Assembly: GCA_002900995.3 (NCBI GenBank)
Contig: CM035310.1
Coordinates: 2,629,895-2,693,894 of the forward strand
Direction of reading: 5' to 3'
DNA from: Ganoderma boninense
Taxonomy: Eukaryota > Basidiomycota > Agaricomycetes > Polyporales > Polyporaceae
Length of the DNA: 64,000 nucleotides
The position numbers were made by a program, and so were the translations under genes. Position 1 is the first letter of the stretch. Each line of letters begins with the position of its first letter. The notes beneath the pieces were generated by a model, which did not search any database, was not told the DNA's origin, and saw nothing but the letters and a program-made list of their open reading frames with translations. Shown piece after piece: positions 48,301 to 58,225 of the stretch.

Positions 48301-48745
48301 AAGAGCCAGTGAGCCGCGTCGGGCGCTATCACAGGATGCCGGGCCTGCCCCTTGTTTGCCGGGCGGCGTCGCGATCGCGCACAGGTTTGCCTCCGAAGCT
48401 GACGCCAACGGAACAGGGCAATAGCCAGATGCATGCGGAAGTTCTGTGAGCAAATAACTACCATGCTGGGTTTGTGGTGGAATCCGAGCTGACCCACAGG
48501 GGCCAGTATGGCATGCAGATTCCATGCAACTGCATTTGCACGGTTCAGCGGTTGGCGATCATCCTCACCATCGTCCACACTGGTGCCGGCATCAGGTTGC
48601 TGTTCTGGCGGCTTCTCAACGCGCGGCTCCTCCCTTCGCCGGCCTTCTCGCCAGCGTATATAAAGTTTTCGTATCCACACCGAGCGCACCCCGTCGGCCT
48701 CGGGGCTCTCCCGGCACTCCTCACCTCCTCACAGCCTAGTCCAGG
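45328..48745. other. Divergent region HET4/MP2, with HET4 leader intron and a possible membrane-protein gene
   Basis: The HET4 leader intron is predicted at 45401-45339 (donor GTACGT, acceptor TTGTAG), 11 nt before ATG 45327; upstream, on the coding strand, the sequence is pyrimidine-rich. Farther right, minus-strand frames at about 48.2-48.3 kb encode hydrophobic stretches ('RPISYSLIFLGTCAHIAGYA', 'SLILLVFLVLSLWILLRPL') and about 47.4-47.6 kb a charged-then-hydrophobic one ('GRLKRLRLAQRILWVIIGG'). They could be exons of a small membrane protein on the minus strand, but I could not join them. The rest shows nothing. Confidence 0.35.
48657..48665 (+). promoter_or_regulatory. TATA box of MP2
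   Basis: TATATAAAG ending 80 nt before ATG 48746. The same spacing is seen in MP1. Confidence 0.65.
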
Positions 48746-51700
48746 ATGCAGCTTGCATCCCTGCTCGCGCTCTCCCTCGCTGCACTCGCAGCCCATGCCT
48801 GCCCCGACGAGGAACACAATGAGAATCATGTCCACGCCCACGAGCGGCGCGCATACCCCAAGGCACATCTTACGCCCCCGAGCAGTCCTCTCGTCTGGGG
48901 AGACGTGAATGTCATCCACACCACTGACAGCCATGGCTGGCTGCTTGGACACCAGAAGACGTCGTTCCCGGAGCCCAACTACAGGTGAGTGCGCCGTCAG
49001 GCTGAGTTTGGGGTTGATGTATGCACGAACGTGGTATAACATGGGGTGGGTCATAGTGGCGACCTTGGAGACTTCTCGTCTTTCGTCACGCATATGAAGC
49101 AACTCGCCCTGGTGAGTCATGTCAAATAGACTGTCAAGCGGATGCGAGCGTCTGACTGTGACTGCAGGAAAAGGATGTTGACCTTCTCTTGGTCGATTCT
49201 GGAGATTTGCATGACGGTGAGCACTAAGAGGGTGCACCGGTGTGCACAACTCTGACCCTTTTCGTGACTGCTAGGCACCGGTCTATCGGACGGCTTCCCC
49301 CCGGGTGGCATCGATGCCCACGAGGTGAGGGCAATGATGGCAGTGAAAGTGCACCTGTAAATAATGCTCATAACGCGCATAGACCAACAAGTACATGTTC
49401 GACCTCCCCTACGATATTATGGCGATCGGCAAGTACGTGTCGCTAGGATCCCTCTGCTTGGTATATGCTCACGAAAATTATAGCCACGAGCTTTACGTTT
49501 ACGCGAACACATACGACATGTACACGAACTTCGCTCCGAAACTGAATGGCCGTTATCTCTCTTCTAACGTCAACATCACTGTCACCGACGCGCGCGGCAA
49601 CAATGTCAGTGTACCTGTAGGCGGTGCGTCCCCCAGTTCTTCTGCGTCAGAAGAGAAGAGGCCTTTGACCTGGATTTCCAATAGATCGCTTCGCAAAGTT
49701 CACAACGCGCAAGTGAGCTTACCTTGCATGTCAGTCCGTGACGTTCATGACTGATAGATTGCCACCAGGGGTCGCAAGGTTACGTCGCTCGGCGTCCTCT
49801 TCGACTTCACAGGAAACGACGTCAACACCACCGTGCAAAAGGTGGAGGACATGGTCAAAGAGCAGTGGGTTCGTCGCGCATCCGCTGCTTCCGCCCGTGC
49901 TCTCGTGTTTCAGATCTTCTGATTGCGGACGTCCCTCTTTGACAGTTTGCGGAAGCTATCAAGGACGAACCTGATTTCTTCCTTCTCGTGGGGTACGTCC
50001 GATCCGCCATCGGCCTTCTGCATTCATGAATGCTTCCCCGTTCCTGAATGTTCATCGCGTCTAGCCACATGCCGGTGGTGAAGACCGACCATTGTGAGTA
50101 GCGCGGCCCGGGGCTGGTGCTCGGTGCTGGTCGCTGAACTTGCATCTGCAGGGCCGACTGTCTTCGACGCGATCCGCGCTGTCCATCCCACGACACCCAT
50201 CCTGATTTTCGGAGGTACGTCGCCTAGACGAGGGTTCTTAGAAGACCAGGCATCGAATACTGATGGCACCTCAGGTCACACGCATATCCGTGACTGCGGT
50301 AAGAGGCCGAGCACTCAAAATATGTCGTCACTTCTCTTCGTCTCATCGTGATATTTAGTGCAATATGATGGCCGTTCGATGGCTCTCGAGAGCGGACGCT
50401 ATATGGAGACTGTCGGTAAGTACCATGCTCATCAATTCTGCCAGCGAACTTCGCATTCTCACGTTGTACGGCATATAGGGTGGATGAGTACGTGAGATGT
50501 CCTCGTCGCATGACGACGTCTAACATCTATGCGCAGGCGCAAACCTCGACAAAAAGGGATCCACGGAAGACATTGCCTTTACTCGTCGTTATCTCGACAA
50601 TAACCGTGTCACGTATGAGGTATGCCTCCGAAGACTGTCTTCTTCAGCCAATCTGATAGTAAACTATCTCCACTTTCAGTACCACACAGGCCGCGGCAAA
50701 GTCAGCTTCGACACCCTCAAAGGCCAACTATTCACCCTCGGCCTCAACGAGCTCGCGAAGACCTACAACCTGAGCTACGAATTCGGTGTCGCGCTGCAGG
50801 ACTACACCATCAACCAGTAAATTAAATTTCCGTCTAGTCCAACCTGCCTAGATTCTCACCTCCCCGCTCTGTCGCTCCCGTGCGCCAGGGTACCCTACCC
50901 CTCCAACAACTCGCTCCTCTCCCTCTACACCGAAGCCATGGCGTACTCGCTGACGGCGAACAACCCGCGCGGCGCCCTCCCGAACATCATGATCACCAAC
51001 TCGGGCTCGCAGCGCTTCGACGTCTACTCGGGCCCGTTCGTGCTCAACGACCAGCTCACCTCGTCGCCCTACGCCAACCCCTTCCTGTACGTCTCGGACG
51101 TGCCCCTGTCCGTCGCGAGGCAGGTCCTCCCCGCGCTCAACAGCGCTGGGGCGAACAACCGCCGCGCGCTGACTGAGGCGGGTTTTGACGTGGAGGCGTA
51201 CGCACGCGGTGAGGTCGACATGGTGTTCCGCGCGTGGCTCGAGGAGATGGACAGGAAGGGCGACGGGCCCGCGCGCCGCGCGACGCAGAACTTGACGCTT
51301 GGCTACGTGACACACGACGTGCGTCTGACCGTTCTCTGCAGTCTTCTGCAGTCTTCTTCTTTCTCGCGACTCCGCCACTGACAGACGTGATTCCGCGCGC
51401 AGTCCTGCCCTGGTGTAGGCGACGACACCCTCCACGCGCCCTTGGTACGTCCCGCCCCTGTTCCTGACCTGTGAGCGTCATGAATCGGAGGTTAACTTGT
51501 GTGCGTTGGCCCCGTGTTTTTGTGCTTGCAGTCGTTCTACGACATCCCGGACTTCATGGGCACGGACGCACCGACCGGCCTCGCGGACGATGCGCCGATC
51601 GACCTCGTCTTCGTCAACTACATCGAGGCACAGCTGCTGCACACCCTCAACGCGCTCCAGAGCACCAAGACGTTCACGACCGCCGACGTCCAGATGTACT

Positions 51701-51756
51701 CGCCTGTCCTCGGGAACGCGTTGCTCGCCCCGTACGCCGAGAGATACTGGAACTAA
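48746..51756 (+). CDS. MP2, secreted/vacuolar metallophosphoesterase (5'-nucleotidase-like), intact
   Basis: About a dozen exons. Exon 1 is 48746-48984. It encodes signal peptide 'MQLASLLALSLAALAAHA' and 'DVNVIHTTDSHGWLLGHQK' (Asp61 and His63 as metal ligands). Later come 'DLLLVDSGDLHDG', 'GNHE' split across an intron (GGC AA|C CAC GAG), 'FFLLVGHMPVVKTDHW' and 'ILIFGGHTHIRDC' (GGH|TH split across an intron). These are the classical metallophosphoesterase motifs in order. The C-terminal half ('FDTLKGQLFTLGLNELAKTY', 'NIMITNSGSQRFDVYSGPF', 'YDIPDFMGTDAPTG') matches the fungal family to which, from memory, yeast YHR202W belongs. Expected activity is dinuclear-metal hydrolysis of phosphoesters such as nucleotides; the substrate is not shown by sequence. 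The protein ends 'AERYWN'. All splice joints I checked keep frame, so unlike MP1 it should be functional. It is divergent from HET4. Confidence 0.87.
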
Positions 51757-52069
51757 GCGAATCAGCGCCTTTGAAGGCACTTTCAGACTCGGAATCTGTG
51801 TGAGCTTTGTACTAGGAGACATACATTGACGGTCATGTACCCTGCATGCTATGCTTGTCGATCCTAGCGCGCTCACGAGTCACGACAGCAGCGTGCGAGG
51901 TTGGGTCATAGCTCCCCGTCAACTTTCAAGTTCCCACCCTCTAAGTTCCCACTCTCTACGTCCGAGTGCGTTTCCAACACGGTGTGCTGCATGATCTTGA
52001 ACTGGATCGGTGTGGTTTGCGGGATGCCCGCGGAGCCGTCCCCCTGACCAGACTGGTATTAAACATCCA
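51757..52069. other. Convergent intergenic region MP2/DUF6534 gene
   Basis: 313 nt between convergent 3' ends. Nothing seen. Confidence 0.5.
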
Positions 52070-54255
52070 TTAGTAAACGCATAGCATGATAGGCTGACCC
52101 GGTTGTGCACGCACACGGGAGATCCTTAGTCGTCCGAAGCTTGGAAGGGGATTAAGACCAGAGGACGAATTCATGCCATGTCCTTGTCTGGTCTCCGCCA
52201 TGATCCCGAGGGCCCTGCGCGAGTTGAGCCTAACAGTCAGGATGTAAGTGCTCAAGTTGCCTATAAGGATTATTGGGGGAGGTGCTCACGCGACGAGGAA
52301 ATTGGTTGCATACACTGGTTTGGCCGGAGGCTGTCAGTTAGGCTTGCTTTCAGGGTGGGACGAAATGGAGCACAGCTCACATTTGATCAGGATGCAGGAC
52401 GACGTGACCCAGATTAGCGTGTGCGGCCATGCGACAGTCTGAATTTTGAGGCGCGAAAAAGTAAGGTGTCGTTGAAACCCTTAAGAGTCAGGTTCACATA
52501 CGGATATAATATTGACGATGTGCAGCAAGCTGCAACCGCTTACACTGTCGGTCTCACGGAATGCTCAACTAGGGACGAGGGTACGCACAAGGTGACCAGG
52601 CCTATTTCCCGGATATTAAGCCCACTTATGTCTCTTCCTCGACGCCGAGAGTGAACTCACCAGTGCTGAGTGCATATATGATAAGATGGTGGAGCGTCGA
52701 GTCTGTTCTATGACCGACCAAGCCAAGAGTGTATGAGCTTGAAGGCACAATTGTTGTGCTGCACAAGGCACTTGCTCACCTTGGGAAGCCGGTACGCAGA
52801 TAACGAAGGATGTAGATAAGAGAGCCGGTAATAATGAGATCTGCGCTCATTTGTATACAGGATCCCATAGTGGTCATCCACTGAGATGTCAAACCATGAG
52901 TAGCATATCCCAAAGCGCATGAGAATGTAAGATTCATACGGAAAATTTGAAGACGTCAGGTATACTTTGAACGTGGAACCTGAAAGCAACCTGCGTCATC
53001 GAACGGTGCAGCGCGAGTGAACATGCTAGACGAACAGCTTAACAGAAAGAACTGCAGATTTCGATTGCATGGTGCCTTATTGTCAGAACGCCAGTATTTC
53101 AGCTGCCATGAGCAGGAACTTCTTACCAATAAAGCATCCTGATTTGAATGAACGTGTTAGCAAGCAACTCGATTTTCTTTCGAAGTGACAGGGAGGCAGA
53201 GCATACCAATGTATGCCAGCATCAAGAGCATCTATTGCAAGTTCAAGTTAGACAACGATAAAAAAAGCAGACTGAGAAGAGTGCTCACCACGAAGACAAC
53301 AACGGGACGGAATTTCGGTGACACTGGCCCTCAAGTGAGCAATATGGCGCATCCTGTACGCTAGCCTTGAGACCTACTGATCCACACTCGGCGGGCGAAG
53401 AAGCTAGATGTAATGGGACGCCGTCATCGACTTTGAGTGTAAACGGGACAGCAAGAGTGCTTACCATTGCGAAACCCAAGCCGTCACACACTGACAAACA
53501 TGTTTCGATCGTGGGTGATCGAATTTGGACTATGTACTCGACACCACTTACCCCAGTTCCTGGTAGGAGCTACACAAAGTCAGCATCCATGACGGTATTT
53601 AGGGCGACGCGCCGAGATTCTCACCCGAGCAGACCTTGAGAGGTGATATCAGTACTATCATAAAGGAACGGCCCGACTGAAATAAGGATGCTTACCAGAC
53701 CGGCGGAGAAAAAAGGACAGTTGCTGGGTCCCAGAAGAGAGTGACAGCGTAGCGGTAACTGTCATGATGGCGTAAGCATCCCCTCACCCGGCATCGGACG
53801 TCAGTGGAGAGAGCATACCTTGTGTGAAGTACCAATACGGTGGAGAACGTTTCGATGATCCTGTGGACTTGCATCAGGCGACGTACGAATATTTGAGTGG
53901 AAATACCCTGGTACATCGAAATTACAACCTGAAATCATCAAGGTAAGTCGACGGAAAGAAGGGCTCAGTGCTAGCCCCATACCCATATTTTGAGTAAACG
54001 ATGATCCTTCGGGAAAGCACGCCAGTATTGATACGCCTGCAGATACGTGATTCCACTGAGACTATCCACTGAAGTCAGATCCAGATCAGAGAGCAAGACG
54101 TGTGCAACAGCTCACAAAACGCTGAAGAACGCGCCAATGAACCACGCCCCAAGGGTATTATCGACAGGAATCTGTGGGAAGCTTGACAGAGGGCCTGAGG
54201 TGGGCCCGGGAGAGAGAGACGAGGACATGGCGGTTGCGGGGTCAGAGGAGCTCAT
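52070..54255 (-). CDS. DUF6534-type seven-helix membrane protein with many small exons
   Basis: Exon 1, 54255-54116, encodes 'VDNTLGAWFIGAFFSVL'. Exon 2 (54055-53983) continues 'FGITYLQAYQYWRAFPKDHR' and 'LLKIW', the hallmark of the agaricomycete DUF6534 family. Further exons give 'VVISMIIETFSTVLVLHT' (using a 14-nt exon at 53928-53915), 'SYRYAVTLFWDPATVLFSPP', 'VSQCFFARRVWIS', 'PKFRPVVVFV', 'MSADLIITGSLIYILRYLRT', 'DSTLHHLIIYALSTG' and 'LNSRRALGIMAE', ending at TAA 52070. Motifs come in the family's usual order. The stretch 53640-53540 could not be joined cleanly, and exon limits past 53500 are approximate. It is an integral membrane protein of unknown role. A TATA-like element ('atataag', minus strand) lies near 54312. 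Confidence 0.7.
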
Positions 54256-56306
54256 GTCGTAGCAGTGAGAGTTGACAGCACCTGCGAAACGGTACTGCGT
54301 CCTCGAAGCGACCCTTATATGCGTTTCATTTAAGTCGCTCCCACACACCGCCAGTGCTTCTGTATTCCGGCGGTGAGAGAAAGTTCAGATAAATCCAGCT
54401 CACCATCTGGTTACGTTGATAAGATTGGCTGCGAAGCCTGGAGTGAGATCAAAATGTGGTTTTCATCGAACGAACGTCAGTGATGCTCCTTCGAAGTTAT
54501 GGTAAGCCGCATATTCTACGTCAATCTAAATGGACAGCAGGGAGCCATCCCATCTCCATCAACTCCATGCATAAGGAGCACTTGAGCATAAAGGACAGAT
54601 TGAAGTGCCGACGTAGCCGATGAGCGGTCGATAAACTGAACTATCGTCGCCAATTGAGCACTGTCGTCTTGTGAGAACGTTATGTGGTCCCATCAGCAGC
54701 GCCGGTCGATGAATCATGGAGCTGCAGTGGTATGTGTCTTCCTGCTGCCTGACTTACGCAGCGCCCAAGGCGGAATCAAACACATGGGCGGTGCATCGTC
54801 GACGACCACACACCGCGAAGATGATCGCAAGGCTTCCCAGTAGCGTCTCAAAGTCAATATCGTCGTGCGGTATCTGATAACATCACCGCCCACGCTCAAA
54901 GTCATTCATCCGAACTCACAGAGGATGCCTGCTCACGGAATGTGGATGCGCCCGTGTAGGCTGTGTCGGGGCTCAAGATCATGCTCAGAAGTCAGAGTTC
55001 CCTATCCCATAGTGGTTTCGACCAAATTTCTGCACCTTTGTAATCGTCGGTCGTCAATGTCCTTATCAAAGCTGCAGATTCAGAAAGGACTTACAGATAA
55101 CCGACTCAAGCATCTCATGGTGTCTGGAAATCAAAAATCTATAAGGGAGGAGACGCGGGTAGAGGTATGTATGGAGTAATGGCGATGAGGACGTCGACGC
55201 CGCACTGCCAGAGCATGCCAACTGTGTGCAGTGTATCATCATGGAGTAATCGTGCTGATGTAAGCACGTTCCCTGTAGAAGCGCCAAAACGACGGACCGC
55301 ACTTTGTCCATGACCCACGCTTACACGCGACTCCAGTACTAGTCTCCCATACCCCCATATGCTGTACATTATGCACCTCTACACTCTGATATGTGTACTC
55401 AGATCGTTTGAAGACCGCATTCATGCAACTGGCTCCCGCCATCGTATTCAACTTCACGTCCTTCAAGAAGTTGAACTTCGGGCGGCCTAGTGTAAGTCCT
55501 TTACAAAGTCTCAGTACCGAGTATAGTCTCAGTCTTCCTTCCATAGCGTAGGCATCCGATGAGGACTTGTATAGACAGATGCTGAGCTCTTTATCCCAAA
55601 TGCTCAGGAAAAAGCGAATATTGCCACCGGCTCTCTTCGGTGAAAAGCGGAAGTCTGATATCGACCCTGTAGTCCTGTGCCAAGGATATAGACCATCGTG
55701 CCCTGATGAAATTCTCCCGATCGGTGCGTTCTTACGCATTGTTTTTTGTGAATGCATTTAACGTTCAATGAAATCCCCATGTTCTCGTTTAACCCGATCT
55801 CCGTCGGTTCGGTGAGCCCGTCACCACAACTGCCTGCTTTTGTAGCTGGCCGTGCTGATGATCTTCGTTGATGCTTCCTGCTTTCCACATCTCATCTCCT
55901 CTCGCTACGCCGAATAGAACCACAACACCTGTTATCCTCGTTGAAACCGCGCCTCCAGAAGCGAGGGAGAGAATAGCCGCTAGTTTCCGCGCGGGCACCA
56001 CTTCCCATGGAACTACAGCACTTCTTTGACTCTAGGTGAATGCAGGGACTCTACCATGCTTCTTCTCCGGAGATATCGTAATTTACTTATTCCCGCTTCC
56101 TCGCTGCTATTGTTCGGTCAAGCCTTTGTGCTGCGGCCGCAGATCGCAACGTTGTTCGGTCTCGCTCTACGCGTGTTTGAGATGTCAGTGATTCCCTCTA
56201 AATACTGCTAGTGCATCGTATCTTACAACTGCGCCCTCAACATAGTGAGTGTTCCCTCCACTGACCAAGTTGCGTACTGATCTTGCACACAGCTCCTGAC
56301 CTTACC
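54256..56306. other. Intergenic region, no confident gene
   Basis: Minus-strand pieces near 55.2-55.1 kb ('GMLWQCGVDVLIAI', 'FLISRHHEMLESVI') resemble DUF6534 exons and may be a decayed second copy, but neighbouring motifs were not found. Short plus frames at 55869-56027 and 56056-56214 are open but do not join the gene at 56307. Confidence 0.35.
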
Positions 56307-57838
56307 ATGCCACCGCGCCTGTCTCCAAAGCCACTGATATCAAGACATGCCGTGCGCGCCATGCGCGACGCCTATTCTCGAAAATCGCCGTCAGCCCTTC
56401 CTTCCCCTCGCTCGCTGTTGCTCATTCGAGGACTACGCGCCAGCCCTTACCGCAACGTTAAGATCTTCGGCCTCCTTGCCACTCTGCTCGGATTCCCGAG
56501 TCCGACCCCAGAACCCACCGTCCCAGAACCCGTCCTCCCAGAACCTGCCGTTCAAGAACCTACGGTTCCAAGGCCAAACGCCCCAGGACCTATCATTGAC
56601 TATACACCGCATACGTTGGGCCTGGGCGCACCCTCGGTCTCTCTGCAGGAGAGCCGAAAACGCATCCCCATGATTACCACCCTAAGCCCCGAGCGGCTCA
56701 CTCCCGCTGACATTATTCACCTTCCACGTGATGCTAGCACTTTAACGGTCTCCTTCAAGCCCCTTCTTGAACTGCCCCCAACCATCGACGCTAAGACTCA
56801 CTCTGGTGCTACCTCACCTACAGATGCGACCGAAACGACCCCATTCTTCTCCTGGCAGTCTCCATCCAATATTCAGTCCCGGCCTCGCCTTCCGCACGAG
56901 GTGGCGCTGCGCGCCGCGTCTGGTGCGAGCGACCTCGAAGGCGTTCAGTTCCCCGCTGGCCTAGCCTGCCTCTACTACCACTCGCCCCCAGCGCCATGCA
57001 CCCCGCTCGCCGGCGCATTGCGCCTCCGCATCCTCCCCTCCCTGTCAGGCAGCCCGAAGGCGTGGACGCCTGAGTCAATTCGCGACGCGTTCGCGCATGG
57101 ACGCGACTTCTGCGTGCTCCCGGGCATCTCGTGGCACGTCCCGCTGCTCGTGCTGCCCCTGGGGAGCTACGACGCGGTGCGCGATATGCTGCTGCACGAG
57201 GGCCTCGTCGGATCGCGCGTAATGCACCACGCGCAGCGCGAGGGGCGGCGGTGGAACCTCAAGCGGTACAGCAGCAGGGTGCTCTCTCAGTTCGGACAGC
57301 CGTTCGTCGTCGACCTCAGCACGAAGCGGTCGCGGTTCTACTTCATCGGGCGGCGGATGGTCTACCAGCACGTCCTGTGGGACCTGTGCTCGTGGAACCT
57401 GCAGGGCACGCACGAGGTGCACCAGCCGTTCTCGGGTGCGTGTGCATAACTGTTTCTCTTCCTTCTGTGGTACGGTCATCCTGAGCCCGGCCCCCCGCGC
57501 CGTGTACTACAGGAAAGTTGATATGCGCTTTCGAGCGCTCGACGTACCCTGGACATGCTGAGAAGACCTTTGTCACGATACGTGTCATGAAAGTCCTCTC
57601 TCCGGTTCGCCGCAACCCACGGTACTCGGGTCCACAAGATATACCTCTCCCGCGAGCAAATGATCTGCTCTCGCGGGGCATTCGACAACGCACTCTTCAC
57701 CGGTCCTCCGACACACACCGAGGCAAGCGCCAGTGGTCGTTGTGGCTCGCCAACGTTGAGAACGTTTTCAAGGGAATGCGGGTGTTGTTCGAGAACGATC
57801 CCAAGAGTATGCCAGGCGGGAAACCGCGGTGGAGGTGA
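56307..57838 (+). CDS. Hypothetical protein with PEP-type proline repeats
   Basis: Exons 56307-57435 and 57513-57838 join in frame (donor GTGCGT, acceptor CTACAG; split codon G|GA), 484 aa. The N-terminal 60 residues are basic ('RHAVRAMRDAYSRK'), then come tandem 15-nt units coding P-E-P-x-x and variants (56503-56590). The C-terminal half is well-ordered with 'AFAHGRDFCVLPGISWHVPL', 'GSYDAVRDMLLHEGLVGSRV', 'KRSRFYFIGRRMVYQHVLWD' and, after the intron, 'AFERSTYPGHAEKTFVTIRV'. I do not recognise the family. There is no signal peptide or clear membrane segment after the chosen ATG. The start follows an AG acceptor-like site (CACACAG), so an upstream exon is possible. Confidence 0.65.
56503..56590 (+). 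repeat. Tandem 15-nt coding repeat (Pro-Glu-Pro units)
   Basis: About five degenerate units of 'ccagaacccaccgtc' type, encoding PEPTV, PEPVL, PEPAV, QEPTV and related. Likely length-variable between strains. Confidence 0.75.
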
Positions 57839-58225
57839 GATAAGGACGTCATTGGACTCTGGAGCCGCGAGCGATGTGGACGATGATGCAGTGCGTGGAT
57901 CTCGATCTTGTATGTTCCGAAGCCTGGTATCGAACGAACGCAGCATACACAGCAATTACACCTGGTAGCTGATCGAATAAAGTCTGAATGAATGAGTCTT
58001 TGGGTCGCGAAAGCCCAGTCTAGAGGCTACACATCAAGCTAAACTGTGGAGAGCAAAGGTGGGTTCCGGTAGACAGCTCGAGTGACGTCATCGTCCATGA
58101 CGTCTACTTGGACACACGACATGCATATAATCTCCGTGCTAGCAGCCCCTCCCGACACACACCTACTCCCGTACTCAGCCTATTCACCGTCGCGCACACT
58201 CAATCTCGAACCCCACGAGCAAGCT
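57839..58225. other. Intergenic region upstream of the LEA-like gene
   Basis: 387 nt. The final part is C-rich with an in-frame upstream extension (ATG 58082), which I treat as leader. Confidence 0.4.

Noticed and set aside
48545..49249. 234-codon minus-strand ORF over the start of MP2
   Set aside because: Antisense shadow of MP2 exon 1. The plus strand carries the signal peptide and catalytic motif.
58082..58225. Upstream ATG extending the LEA-like protein by 48 residues
   Set aside because: The extension has a different composition from the protein and looks like a transcribed leader. ATG 58226 fits better.
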